Source: Psychrobacillus sp048572895
Lineage (GTDB): Bacteria > Bacillota > Bacilli > Bacillales_A > Planococcaceae
Length of the DNA: 64,000 nucleotides
Direction of reading: 5' to 3'
Assembly: GCF_048572895.1 (NCBI RefSeq)
Contig: NZ_CP183878.1
Location: forward strand, 2,790,001-2,854,000
Shown here: piece by piece, positions 28,050 through 36,965 of the stretch
How positions within the stretch are numbered: the stretch's first letter is position 1
How the letters are laid out: each line of letters begins with the position of its first letter
Translations under genes and position numbers: made by a program
The notes under the pieces: generated by a model
What the model was told of the DNA's origin: nothing
Databases searched by the model: none
Seen by the model: the letters and a program-made list of their open reading frames with translations, nothing else

Positions 28050-29086
28050 AATGACCGCACTTTCGATTTCTTAGCTAATATGATAAGTATTGGTGCACCA
28101 ATAAACGCAGTAAGAATACCAACTTCAAGTTCTCCTGGACTAGCAATAAGTCGTCCCACAACATCGGAGAACGTTAAAATAATCGCTCCTGCTAATGCGG
28201 ACATCGGTATTAAAAAGCGTAAATCCGGACCGATGACAAAACGCATCGCGTGTGTTGCCAACAGACCGATAAATCCAATTGGACCTGCTAATGCAGTCGC
28301 AGCCCCACATAAAACAACACCCGCAACTACCGCAAAAAAACGTAATACACCAGGCCGTATACCAAGACTTGTTGCGACATCATCGCCTAAGGCTAAAGCA
28401 TTCAGAGCAGGTGCTGAAAGAAAAGCGATGAAAACTCCAACGATTAGAAAAGGGATGAAAATCTTGATAGAATCCCAATTTCCTGAGCCAACACTTCCTA
28501 CTTGCCAAAATCTAAACTGATCTTGAGCATAGGCGCTTGGAATGATAATTGCAGTTACAAGCGAAGAAAGAGCTGCACTAGTTGCAGCCCCTGCCAAGAG
28601 TAACTTAATTGGAGTAGCACCGCCACGCCCCATTGAACCTATTCCAAAAACAAAAACTGCTGTAATTGCTGCTCCGATTAGAGCTAACCAAATATATTCC
28701 CCTGCTGTAGTAATGTTAAAAAATGTAATACCAAATACAACAAATAACGTTGCACCTGTATTTACCCCTAAAATACTAGGGTCAGCCAATGGGTTGCGCG
28801 TAACGGCTTGCATCAGCACTCCTGCAATTCCTAAGGCAACCCCACAACACAAACTAAAAATAGTACGGGAAATTCGTTTTTGCACTACGTTTGCGCCGTA
28901 AGAATCTTGGTTTGTATAAAATAAGCCATCCATTAACTCCTGATAACTTACCACCCTTGCCCCTAACATAAGCGAAGAAATGATACTAACAATCAATAAT
29001 ATAATCGCAATCACCAAAATTAGCGTAAAATGCTTTGGCAAATGTAAATCTAATTGCTTCTTTTTGGAATCAGTGGTGCTATTCAT
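28046..29086 (-). CDS. Iron-siderophore ABC transporter permease (FecCD family)
   Basis: A 346-residue FecCD-family permease with about ten helices. It has QAVTRNPLADPSILGVNTGA in the second-helix region and GDDVATSLGIRPGVLR as the probable ATPase contact. The N-terminal cytoplasmic segment is short and basic. It overlaps both neighbours in the operon by a few bases, so the subunits are translationally coupled. Confidence 0.94.
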   Translation of the reverse strand: MNSTTDSKKKQLDLHLPKHFTLILVIAIILLIVSIISSLMLGARVVSYQELMDGLFYTNQDSYGANVVQKRISRTIFSLCCGVALGIAGVLMQAVTRNPLADPSILGVNTGATLFVVFGITFFNITTAGEYIWLALIGAAITAVFVFGIGSMGRGGATPIKLLLAGAATSAALSSLVTAIIIPSAYAQDQFRFWQVGSVGSGNWDSIKIFIPFLIVGVFIAFLSAPALNALALGDDVATSLGIRPGVLRFFAVVAGVVLCGAATALAGPIGFIGLLATHAMRFVIGPDLRFLIPMSALAGAIILTFSDVVGRLIASPGELEVGILTAFIGAPILIILAKKSKVRSL

Positions 29087-30155
29087 TGATTTTGTCTATA
29101 GCTCCTCCGATTAGTTCTAAATACTCGTCAATCGTATATGCAATAGAAAGTGGATTTGGTGTTCCTGCAGCTACCAACGGTGTATCACTTGTGATAAACG
29201 CTACAGAACCTCTTTCAATAGCCGGAATTTTCCCAAGTAAAGGATCTGCTTTAATCGTATTGTATAATTCCTCATCACCATATCCAACGATGATATCTGC
29301 ATCAAACAATGCTTCTACATTTTCTGCACTTAAATTTAATGAATAGCTTTTTGGATCTGTGATTAGTGATGAAATACTTTCTGGAGCCGATAGCCCTAAT
29401 TCTTCTAAAAATGCTACTCGCGAATCAACTGGTGTATAAATGTGTAATTGTGATAAATCCTTCGCTGAGAAGTTAACCCATACAACTTTTTTACCTTCGA
29501 TTTGTGGATAGGCTTTCAATTTTTCAGCGATTAAGTTTTCCGTATCTTTAATCAATTGTTCGCCTTCTTCTTTCATACCCATACCTGCTGCATTTAATTC
29601 AACTTGTTCGCGCCAAGTAGTTGTCCATGGTGAACTTGGATAAGCTACAACTGGTGCAATTTGTGTTAATGTTTCATAATCCTCTGGAGTAATACCTGAG
29701 TATGCAGCAAGAATTACATCTGGATTTGCATCTGAAATTGCTTCAAAATCTAAACCATCCGTATCTTGAAAAACGTTTGGATCTGTAACTCCAAGTTCAT
29801 CTAGCTTTTCCTTCGTCCATGGCAATAAACCACTATCATCTTGAACGCCAAAGTTTGCTGCTGAGAAACCAACTGGAACAACCCCAAGTGCTAATGCGAT
29901 ATCATGGTTTGCCCATTGTATCGTTACAATACGCTCTGGTTTGCTTTCAAGCACTGCCTCACCTAGAGCATGTTTAATTGTGAGTGGATATTCTGATTCT
30001 GCTGCTGTTTCTGTTTCAGTTGCAGTATCTGTAGCAGTATCTGTATTTTTGTTATCTACCTCTTCTGTTGATGACTTATCTGAACAGCCTACTAGTACTA
30101 AAATAGCGAAAATAGCCATTGCAAGCATTAGTATAAAAGATTTTTTGTTTTGCAT
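29079..30155 (-). CDS. Iron-siderophore-binding lipoprotein
   Basis: A 358-residue class III solute-binding protein (FecB/FhuD type). The signal peptide ends in the lipobox LVLVGCSD with Cys24 as the anchor. A Thr/Asp/Glu-rich linker (TDTATDTATETETAAES) leads to the ligand-binding body, which opens with PERIVTIQWANHDIALALG. It is the first gene of the operon and lies under a Fur box. The siderophore type (hydroxamate, citrate or other) cannot be told from the sequence. Confidence 0.94.
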   Translation of the reverse strand: MQNKKSFILMLAMAIFAILVLVGCSDKSSTEEVDNKNTDTATDTATETETAAESEYPLTIKHALGEAVLESKPERIVTIQWANHDIALALGVVPVGFSAANFGVQDDSGLLPWTKEKLDELGVTDPNVFQDTDGLDFEAISDANPDVILAAYSGITPEDYETLTQIAPVVAYPSSPWTTTWREQVELNAAGMGMKEEGEQLIKDTENLIAEKLKAYPQIEGKKVVWVNFSAKDLSQLHIYTPVDSRVAFLEELGLSAPESISSLITDPKSYSLNLSAENVEALFDADIIVGYGDEELYNTIKADPLLGKIPAIERGSVAFITSDTPLVAAGTPNPLSIAYTIDEYLELIGGAIDKINE

Positions 30156-30249
30156 ATGTAACCCTTCCTCTTCTATAAAATTATCAACTCTTATTAAACT
30201 GTATAATTTCTATTAGCGATTAAATATAGTTATATTTGTGCAATAAGAT

Positions 30250-30264
30250 TGATTATCATTCTCA
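30250..30264 (-). promoter_or_regulatory. Fur box
   Basis: On the minus strand TGAGAATGATAATCA fits the 7-1-7 Fur consensus TGATAATNATTATCA with two mismatches. It lies about 95 bases before the lipoprotein gene of a siderophore operon, where iron repression is expected. Confidence 0.8.
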
Positions 30265-30680
30265 TTTAATTTAGTGTTTTTTGAACAGACTGTCAATACA
30301 TATTTTTAATATATACAAAATATTAGCCTCCAAAAAGTCTATTTTATGAATTTTACTAATAAAATTCGAACAAAGCTGATTCCCGCTTCTAAACGGAATT
30401 TTTTATGTACCTGCACAAGCTCGTTGCAGAACAATTGCACTACGCCCAATCTAGAAAGCATTAACTATTTAGATAAATAAACACAACTGAGCCGTCAACC
30501 CAAAAAGGGATTTGCTGTGGTCAAATAATAAAATATTTAAAAAGAAGGTTACATACTATGATTAACATACGAGTAAAAAAAACAGATTCATGTTAGTGCA
30601 TCAATCTGTCAATATACTAGCAGGCACCCATTTAGGGGGGATTAGCTGTTGATAAGGTAATAATTCACTGAAGCAATAAA
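30265..30680 (+). repeat. Intergenic gap with dispersed repeat family 2, copy B
   Basis: The hairpin core ATGTTAGTGCATCAATCTG lies at 30591-30609, followed by GGGGGGATTAGCTGTTGATA, which matches GGGGATTGGCTATTGAGGA in copy C. A segment matching the far end of copy C (GTCAACCC...TGTGGTCAAAT, 30490-30530) lies on the other side of the hairpin, as if two copies were joined end to end. No gene is supported here. Confidence 0.5.
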
Positions 30681-30717
30681 AAAATGCCTGTGAAGTCAAA
30701 AACTTCACAGGCATTTT
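30681..30717 (-). terminator. Rho-independent terminator of the LLM oxidoreductase gene
   Basis: The perfect stem AAAATGCCTGTGAAG / CTTCACAGGCATTTT with a seven-base loop has T/A tracts on both sides. It lies about 110 bases after the stop codon. Confidence 0.8.
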
Positions 30718-30828
30718 TATCATCATTTGGTGCTTACATCTGTTTATCTTAAGATTATAAGGTGTTTCATTTAGTACATTAATAATCTTACTTAATGTTT
30801 TTAACGCAGGGTAGTTGCACCACTCTGA

Positions 30829-31833
30829 TTAATCATTAGTAAGCAATTCATCTGCTATTAGTTTATATGAGTTTCTTCGATCTTCTGCAAAATAGGTAAT
30901 TGTACTCAACATGATTTCATCTGCTTTATATGTAGCTTGCAACTCAGTTAATTTCTGTTTTACTTCTTGTGGATTACCGATAATGATACTTTTTTTCATA
31001 TGATCTAATATATCTTTCTCTCGATCGTCCATTTTATATTGTTTCGCCTCTTGTATAGAAGGAACTCCCTGCTTACCTTCCCCTTTTGCTTTCTGCAATT
31101 CCCAGATGAGCGCAGTTAATGATAGTTCATTTGCTTTTTCAGTTGTTTCTGCACAAATGACTGAAACAGTTACCATGACTTGAGCTGTTTGTCCTTGTTT
31201 TCTAGGAGTGAAAGCATCTAGATATTCCTGAATAATGGATGGTCCATCATTGTCACTCATAAATTGACCAAATGTATAAGCAATTCCATTTTCCGCAGCA
31301 AGCAGAGCACTTTTTTTACTAGTTCCTAATAGCCAAGGTATCGGAGAAACATCTGGAATTGGAGACGCAGAAATTTTTGAGTATTCGTGTTCAGCAGGAA
31401 AATCATCGTCTAGAAAATGAAGTAAATTCTTCACTAAGCTTGGCATTTGATAAGCATTTTGCAAAAAATTATCCGACAAAGCATTTGTTACTTCAGCAGA
31501 TCCTCCCGGTGCACGACCTAAACCAACATCAACACGACCAGGATATAAAGTAGCAAGTGTATTATACACTTCTGCTACTTTAAAAGGTTTATAGTGAGGC
31601 AGTAACACTGCTCCCGAGCCGATGCGAATAGTATTCGTATTTGCTCCAATATAACTTAAAATCACTTCAGGAACTGAACTTGCAAGTCCTGGTAAATCAT
31701 GATGTTCCGTAACCCAATAGCGAGTATATCCTAACGCCTCTCCAGCTTGCGCTAACTTTAACGACTCATTTAAAGCCTCTTTAGCTGTGTGATTTGAAGA
31801 AATCGGTGATTGATCCAAAATACTTAACTTCAT
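30829..31833 (-). CDS. LLM-class flavin-dependent oxidoreductase
   Basis: A 334-residue protein of the bacterial luciferase-like monooxygenase family, of the YceB/YddN sort (MsnO8-type). It begins KLSILDQSPISSNHTAKEAL and contains RYWVTEHHDLPGLASSVPEV, then GSGAVLLPHYKPFKVAE and GRVDVGLGRAPGG, all standard in this subfamily. The enzyme is expected to use reduced FMN; its substrate is unknown. It is followed by its own terminator and preceded by the DUF3219 gene 16 bases upstream, so the two are probably co-transcribed. Confidence 0.9.
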   Translation of the reverse strand: MKLSILDQSPISSNHTAKEALNESLKLAQAGEALGYTRYWVTEHHDLPGLASSVPEVILSYIGANTNTIRIGSGAVLLPHYKPFKVAEVYNTLATLYPGRVDVGLGRAPGGSAEVTNALSDNFLQNAYQMPSLVKNLLHFLDDDFPAEHEYSKISASPIPDVSPIPWLLGTSKKSALLAAENGIAYTFGQFMSDNDGPSIIQEYLDAFTPRKQGQTAQVMVTVSVICAETTEKANELSLTALIWELQKAKGEGKQGVPSIQEAKQYKMDDREKDILDHMKKSIIIGNPQEVKQKLTELQATYKADEIMLSTITYFAEDRRNSYKLIADELLTND

Positions 31834-31849
31834 CTCGCAAGCCCCTTTC

Positions 31850-32158
31850 TTATATCTCCGTTTCCAGCAAAGTCAATTTATATTCTCCAACTTGCCCTTT
31901 TTCATATAAGTTGGTAATGGAAGTAGAGTATTTATTGATAGTCCCTCGGAAAAATAAAACGGCGTCTGGAACCGTAACTTCAAAAGTACCTTTATATAGT
32001 AAAGTCGCAATATCATGATATTCTTCACTTGTTACGTTAAAAACAATTGAAATTTGATGTAAACCATTTACTTTTTCATGTTCATAATGATTTAATTTAA
32101 TTAATCTATTATCTAGTATAATTTCCTTCACCATGTTATCTTCAATGTTTTTGCCCAT
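31850..32158 (-). CDS. DUF3219 family protein (YkvR-like)
   Basis: About 102 residues. The central block HQISIVFNVTSEEYHDIATLLYKGTFEVTVPD and the late NKYSTSITNLYEKGQVGEYKL match my memory of the B. subtilis YkvR family (DUF3219), a small cytoplasmic beta-rich protein of unknown function. The ATG at 32158 is chosen because GGAGG lies eight bases upstream; the in-frame GTG further up would overlap that site. Confidence 0.75.
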   Translation of the reverse strand: MGKNIEDNMVKEIILDNRLIKLNHYEHEKVNGLHQISIVFNVTSEEYHDIATLLYKGTFEVTVPDAVLFFRGTINKYSTSITNLYEKGQVGEYKLTLLETEI

Positions 32159-32529
32159 GCCAAGCACCTCCGGATTTAAGTATTGGATTTAGTGTATCAT
32201 TTTCAAAGGTATTTATAATGATTAAAGAACTTCGGTTCAGGGAAGGGCGTTATTAGTTCAGAGGTTTATAGTTATTGCTCTAAACTTGAAAAAAGAATAA
32301 TTTAAAAGTTTACTGAAAAAAAGATATGAGTACAATAAAAAAGAACGATTAATGTTAGTGCATCAATCGGGCATGTAAATAGTAGGTTCCCTCAAGGGGA
32401 TTGGCTATTGAGGAGGTAATAACCCATCTGAACTGTCAACTCAAGGATGAGTTATTTTTTATGGTCAAATGAAAGAATTGATACAATCAATGCTGCGAAT
32501 GTTACTGCGAACTTTAATGCTTATGTTTT
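32159..32529 (+). repeat. Gap with dispersed repeat family 2, copy C (fullest copy)
   Basis: The repeat runs from TTAAAGAACTTCGGTTCAG (32222-32240) through the hairpin ATTAATGTTAGTGCATCAAT (32347-32366) and GGGGATTGGCTATTGAGGA to ATGGTCAAATG near 32460. No open reading frame spans it. It is the longest of the three copies seen in this window. Confidence 0.55.
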
Positions 32530-32700
32530 CTAACTTAGGTTAGCTGTTTTTGCATTTACTGCAATAATCTTTATCTGATCGCCATACTCTTGGTGTACAA
32601 ATTTCCTTGCCTGTATAGAAGTCCTTGTTGTAACCGGTACCGAGTGCAACTTCCCATTAATTTCAACCTGGACAATAAAGAATCTTGCTCCACACTTCAT
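32530..32700 (-). CDS. Small hypothetical protein, 56 residues
   Basis: A complete short gene with the ribosome site GAAGGGG before its ATG at 32700. The product starts MKCGARFFIVQVEING and ends VNAKTANLS. It has one run of hydrophobic residues (RFFIVQVEI) that looks like a beta strand rather than a membrane helix, and basic patches (TTRTSIQARKF). I do not recognise the family. It lies 52 bases downstream of two other small minus-strand genes and may share their transcript. Confidence 0.6.
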   Translation of the reverse strand: MKCGARFFIVQVEINGKLHSVPVTTRTSIQARKFVHQEYGDQIKIIAVNAKTANLS

Positions 32701-32752
32701 AAATTTCCCCTTCTTTGTTCAAAGCATTTGTAAATAAATTCTTTTAATAACT

Positions 32753-33085
32753 TCATTTTTTCTTTGTATCCACTACTTCTAGAGGTACAGCTACTTCATT
32801 ATTTTTCAATTTAAATTTTCTGAGTTGCAATAATTCAAACCCTAGCTGCTCCTGAATTTGTAGTTGAAGCCGGCCGCCTAAATCCGTTTCTTTATCACCT
32901 GGCGCAACATGAAGAATCAAACATTGATAACTTTTACTTCCATTTAATGTAGCAAACTTAGGCTGAATACCGACAAACGAAAATGGTTTATATCCTATGA
33001 TCAAATTCTTTCCAGCCAACGTGCATCTTACGTCAAAACTCATTAAATATAGATGTAATTCATTGAATGCTAGTAAGTTATTCAT
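32753..33085 (-). CDS. Hypothetical protein, 110 residues
   Basis: Not recognised. A small protein with no signal peptide or membrane helix, alternating strand-like and polar segments (RCTLAGKNLIIGYKPFSFVG, YQCLILHVAPGDKET), and a basic C-terminus. It overlaps the end of the upstream DUF6429-like gene by eight bases (ATGA-type coupling with GGAGATATG as ribosome site), so the two are translated together. Confidence 0.6.
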   Translation of the reverse strand: MNNLLAFNELHLYLMSFDVRCTLAGKNLIIGYKPFSFVGIQPKFATLNGSKSYQCLILHVAPGDKETDLGGRLQLQIQEQLGFELLQLRKFKLKNNEVAVPLEVVDTKKK

Positions 33086-33326
33086 CTATCATATCTCCTA
33101 CAAAATATTTTTCCATGAGCTGCTTTGCCTCATCAATTCCTCTCTCTGTTAAATAAACAGACTTTGCCTTTACACCACCCCGAATATAATCATCATCCTT
33201 TAAACGATTAAGCACATCAAATGAATAACCTTTCCAACTTCTACGCATCGTTTCTGGAATATCTTCTTCCTTCCATGAAGTTAAATAAAGCAAAAGTATT
33301 GTTAGCTCCTCAATTTCTTTTTTCAT
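33078..33326 (-). CDS. DUF6429-like small protein
   Basis: About 82 residues: KEIEELTILLLYLTSWKE, then RRSWKGYSFDVLNRLKDDDYI, then KAKSVYLTERGIDEAKQLMEKY. This looks like a winged-helix fold and matches what I recall of the DUF6429 family. The ATG at 33326 is preferred to 33335 because the GGAAG site then has nine bases of spacing. Coupled to the next gene. The function is unknown. Confidence 0.65.
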   Translation of the reverse strand: MKKEIEELTILLLYLTSWKEEDIPETMRRSWKGYSFDVLNRLKDDDYIRGGVKAKSVYLTERGIDEAKQLMEKYFVGDMIDE

Positions 33327-33678
33327 TGTGATCATCTTCCTTTTAATCTAAATGACTTTTATAATCTAGCTCAATAATTATTTTATATTAGATACATTAT
33401 CATAAAATGTTTAGTTGTAACCAATGAATCGAAGTTATTTATCATTATTTTCTTCCTCAATTAGCTCCAATATTGGTAAAATATTTTTGTTTAAATACTC
33501 TCAAATTTGCGATATATAAAAATAGTATGATAAAATAAATTCAAATTAATTCCAAAATAATGTGTGTGTATTTACCTTTTAATTCAAGTATTTGAAGTAA
33601 AAGAAAAACTATTTATACATATAGTATTATGCGTAAATCTACTCGTTTTGAAAATTTAATAGCTAAAGAGGTGTTGTG
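33327..33678. other. Intergenic gap between divergent genes
   Basis: An A+T-rich region between the divergently transcribed DUF6429-like and prolyl-hydroxylase-like genes; promoters for both should lie here, but no site is clear enough to name. Confidence 0.35.
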
Positions 33679-34320
33679 ATGAAGATAACGGAGAATAGAG
33701 AACAAACTATATTTGATCATATTGGAAGCAAAATAATTACAGATAGAGAGATTGACATAGTCGCTAGATTAGAGGAGCCATTGATAGTGGTTTTAGGAAA
33801 TGTTCTAAGTAACGAAGAGTGTGATGAACTAATCAGATTATCTAAGGACAAAATGAAACGTTCAAAAATTGGAACAACACGCGAAGTAAATGAACTAAGA
33901 ACTAGTAGTAGTATGTTTTTTGAGGAAAGTGAAAACGAAATAGTTGCTAGAGTAGAAAAAAGGGTCTCATCAATTATGAATATTCCTATTGAACACGGAG
34001 AAGGCCTTCAAATCCTTCAGTATACTCCTGGTCAAGAATATAGAGCTCATAATGACTTTTTTTCATCAACTAGCAAAGTAGCAAATAATAATAGAATTAG
34101 TACACTTGTTATGTACTTAAATGATGTAGAAGAAGGTGGAGAAACTTACTTCCCTAAACTGAATTTTTCGGTATCACCCAAAAAGGGTATGGCCGTCTAT
34201 TTCGAGTACTTCTATAACGATCAAAACTTGAACGATTTAACTTTACATGGTGGAGCACCGGTTATAACTGGCGAAAAGTGGGTCGCAACGCAGTGGATGA
34301 GGAAGCAAAAAGTAAGGTGA
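33679..34320 (+). CDS. 2-oxoglutarate/Fe(II) dioxygenase, prolyl 4-hydroxylase type
   Basis: About 213 residues. The jelly-roll catalytic half shows the iron-binding HxD in YRAHNDFF and the distal histidine in LTLHGGAPV, with the 2-oxoglutarate-binding lysine in GEKWVATQWMR. The conserved LQILQYTPGQEY and TLVMYLNDVEEGGETYFP blocks match bacterial P4H proteins such as that of Bacillus anthracis. It probably hydroxylates proline in a protein target; the target is unknown. AGAGGTG precedes the ATG at 33679; an in-frame GTG directly before it is less likely. A decayed second copy lies at 36966-37474. Confidence 0.88.
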   Translation: MKITENREQTIFDHIGSKIITDREIDIVARLEEPLIVVLGNVLSNEECDELIRLSKDKMKRSKIGTTREVNELRTSSSMFFEESENEIVARVEKRVSSIMNIPIEHGEGLQILQYTPGQEYRAHNDFFSSTSKVANNNRISTLVMYLNDVEEGGETYFPKLNFSVSPKKGMAVYFEYFYNDQNLNDLTLHGGAPVITGEKWVATQWMRKQKVR

Positions 34321-34450
34321 AATGGTGCGTTAATCCCTACTATTTAATTGAATTAGTAGAAATTAAAGGAATATATTCTTGTTAAGTATTCCATTTACTT
34401 TTGTATTTCTGATTTTTATTCTAGACCTGATTGGTACAGGCTTTAATTGA

Positions 34451-34492
34451 AAAAACCTTCTAATTCATATCATTTGAACTAGAAGGTTTTTA
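34451..34492 (+). terminator. Rho-independent terminator of the prolyl-hydroxylase-like gene
   Basis: The stem AAAAACCTTCTA / TAGAAGGTTTTT with a loop of about 17 bases that can pair further is followed by A/T-rich sequence. Confidence 0.75.
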
Positions 34493-34519
34493 AAATATTA
34501 TTTTCCCCATTTGTGTTTC

Positions 34520-34602
34520 GTCCCTGTGATAGAAACAAACATAAAAATCACGACATTTACGTTGGATTGAATTAACATGATGAATATTTCTGACACAAGG
34601 AC
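34520..34602. repeat. Dispersed palindromic repeat family 1, copy 1
   Basis: Imperfect inverted ends GTCCCTGTGATAGAAA and TTTCTGACACAAGGAC enclose a core (ACATTTACGTTGGATTGAATTAAC type) shared with copies at 36880-36959 and 52904-52984, and in part with 22241-22285. Confidence 0.65.
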
Positions 34603-34706
34603 ATAGTTTTAAAAAGTTACAGTTTCTTCAAGTAGACCAACTACTCTCGCTAAATTAACGCAAAAAAGAGGGCCCTTTAACATATCACTGAGTAATCCTC
34701 TTTCTA

Positions 34707-36803
34707 TTATTTACTTTCATAAAATTCTTTTGGAATTCCTTGAATTAATGGTGATGCTTCACCAGAATAGAAAATACGTAAATCGTGGAGAGATCTCGTG
34801 CAGCCTACATATAATAATTTGGCATCATACTTTGAATCTTTATAGTGACTTGCATCCACATCGATAAGTAGCACTGCATCAAATTCCAACCCTTTAGCTA
34901 AATACACCGGTACCACTGAAATACCACCTGCGTATTTACTTTGATTTGCTTCAATGACGTTTGCATTAATCCCTGCAGTTAGTAACTTTTCATGTATCGA
35001 ACGGCATTCAGCATCTGTTCTACCTATAATCGCAATCGTCTTGAGATTTCCTTTTCCTAAATCTTGTAATACCTTAACGATTTCGGTAATTTGATCATCC
35101 GTAGCAATCACTTTCACTTTTTCACCACTACGAAAAACTGGTGTTGCAAGACCTACTGGAACTTCAGCATGCTTAATGACCTCATTTGCAAATTCGATAA
35201 TTTCCTTAGTAGAACGATAGCTTCTGGTCAGTTCATAATAACCCGTTTCTTGAAACAATTCTTTAAAGTCATTCCAGTCCTCAATACCTTGATAATTATA
35301 AATTGCCTGAGATAAATCGCCCAAAATGGTAAAAGAATTTCCCAGTGTAATCTCTTTTAAAACATAAATTTGAAATGGTGAAAAGTCTTGTGCTTCATCA
35401 ATGACAACATGATGAAATTTTTGCTTACCTTCTATTCCTGTTAATTGATGATGAATAAATAGGAGTGGCGCTAAATCTTCTACATTTACTTCTTTCTTTT
35501 GGCAATTCTTTTCTGTTTCTCGTACAAGCGCTTCTGGCAATAGTTCTACTATTTCTTTTTGTTTCATCAAAGATTTATAGAATGATAAAGCGTTTATTTT
35601 GGGCCAAAACTTCATATATGCATTTAATCTTATATTAGCCTCTTTTTTCAATAGCTTTTTCTCATTGGTTCCTTCAAAATTTTTAAGTTCTATTTCTATC
35701 CAACGCTTGATTCGTGCAACTAATCGTTCCCTGCGCTTTGTTAATGGATAATGCTTATATTCAACCAATAACCACTTCTTAATTTCATCTACTGTTATCA
35801 CAGCTTGATCCCATAGTTCCAAATTAGTTGTTGGTACTAGATTTTCTTCAAATTGAATGAGACTTCTTTCAATAAATGACTTAAACGGGATTGCCCCCTT
35901 CAATTTACCCTGCATAACTTTATTATTGTCACGATTAATTGAAAAAGCTTCTTTCAACTTTTCTTCTGGTAGTTTTAACTTCACCGCATTATCTAAGAGA
36001 CGTAACGCCCACTCTGGAAAAATAGTTTGTTTAATATTACCTACTCCCAGTTCAGGAAGTACACCAGAAATATAGTCTAAAAACAAACTGTTTGGAGCGA
36101 AAATGATCATTCTATCTGCTTGTAGCTGTTCACGATATTCATATATTAAAAAAGCAAGGCGATGTAAGGCGACAGTTGTTTTCCCACTCCCTGCAACCCC
36201 TTGGATCAATAATGGCATATTTTTCACAGCTCGGATAATTTCATTTTGCTCAGATTGTATCGTTGAAACGATATCTTTTAATTTATTATCTTTATTTTCA
36301 CCTAATCGGTATAAGAGAAATTCGTCTGTCAGGGATACATCTTCACTTCCTTTTACATACGTATCCACAACACGCTCTAGCTCTCTTTTACGAATGGCTA
36401 TGTTTCTTTTTAAATAGACTTCCCCCTCTACCAATCCATCGGGTGATTGATAAAATGCCAGTTCTTCTCCACCATTGAAGGAATAAAACATACTTGCAAC
36501 TGGTGCACGCCAATCGATAACTATTGGTTTCCTCGCTTCCTCATCAGAAACACCGACTTTCCCAATATATAATGGATTTGGCTCTAATTGACCATCCTCT
36601 CTAAAGTCTAACCGACCAAAGTATGGCTCTTGTACTCCAATTCGTAAGTTTTGCCGATTTAACTCCCTCATGCTTTCAAGAATTTGCTCGCTATAGTTAT
36701 CTCCATGATAAACTGGAATACTCTCTAGCACGCGTATCCGCTCATCCATTGTAGATAAAACTTCTTGCAATCTCTTTAATTCCTCTTCATATATAGTGCT
36801 CAT
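34707..36803 (-). CDS. helD: HelD-like RNA polymerase recycling helicase (UvrD-family SF1)
   Basis: About 698 residues. The N-terminal coiled region (MSTIYEEELKRLQEVLSTMDERIRVLESIP) and the DWRAPVASMFY block are typical of HelD, as is Walker A IQGVAGSGKTTVALHRLAF (residues 200-218). Helicase motifs continue with VVIDEAQDFSPFQ and a late KGLEFDAVLLIDVD plus LYVGCTRSLHDL. HelD removes RNA polymerase from stalled complexes. The frame stays open upstream, but that part reads through the antisense of the decayed hydroxylase copy; the ATG at 36803 with AGGGGGT upstream is the real start. It is somewhat shorter than the B. subtilis protein as I recall it. Confidence 0.88.
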   Translation of the reverse strand: MSTIYEEELKRLQEVLSTMDERIRVLESIPVYHGDNYSEQILESMRELNRQNLRIGVQEPYFGRLDFREDGQLEPNPLYIGKVGVSDEEARKPIVIDWRAPVASMFYSFNGGEELAFYQSPDGLVEGEVYLKRNIAIRKRELERVVDTYVKGSEDVSLTDEFLLYRLGENKDNKLKDIVSTIQSEQNEIIRAVKNMPLLIQGVAGSGKTTVALHRLAFLIYEYREQLQADRMIIFAPNSLFLDYISGVLPELGVGNIKQTIFPEWALRLLDNAVKLKLPEEKLKEAFSINRDNNKVMQGKLKGAIPFKSFIERSLIQFEENLVPTTNLELWDQAVITVDEIKKWLLVEYKHYPLTKRRERLVARIKRWIEIELKNFEGTNEKKLLKKEANIRLNAYMKFWPKINALSFYKSLMKQKEIVELLPEALVRETEKNCQKKEVNVEDLAPLLFIHHQLTGIEGKQKFHHVVIDEAQDFSPFQIYVLKEITLGNSFTILGDLSQAIYNYQGIEDWNDFKELFQETGYYELTRSYRSTKEIIEFANEVIKHAEVPVGLATPVFRSGEKVKVIATDDQITEIVKVLQDLGKGNLKTIAIIGRTDAECRSIHEKLLTAGINANVIEANQSKYAGGISVVPVYLAKGLEFDAVLLIDVDASHYKDSKYDAKLLYVGCTRSLHDLRIFYSGEASPLIQGIPKEFYESK

Positions 36804-36879
36804 TATGATACTACCCCCTAACCTTTCTAAAATTTCAGTTGAGTTACAATTGTATAAAAAATGTATATACAAAGTCAAT

Positions 36880-36959
36880 TGGTCTCTTGTTAGAAAAAAA
36901 CGTGAAATCATAATATTTGCGGGGTTTGAATTAACTTGAACGATTCTGATACGGGAAGG
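36880..36959. repeat. Dispersed palindromic repeat family 1, copy 2
   Basis: It runs from GGTCTCTTGTTAGAAA to GATTCTGATACGGGAAGG with a core close to those of the other copies. It lies just before the decayed hydroxylase copy; copy 1 lies after the intact hydroxylase gene. Thus helD is flanked on both sides by repeat and hydroxylase sequence. Confidence 0.55.
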
Positions 36960-36965
36960 TATTTT

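Larger units (their letters stand above)
34321..34706. other. Intergenic gap with terminator and repeat
   Basis: It holds the terminator of the prolyl-hydroxylase-like gene and a complete copy of dispersed repeat family 1 (34520-34602). No gene is seen. Confidence 0.4.
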
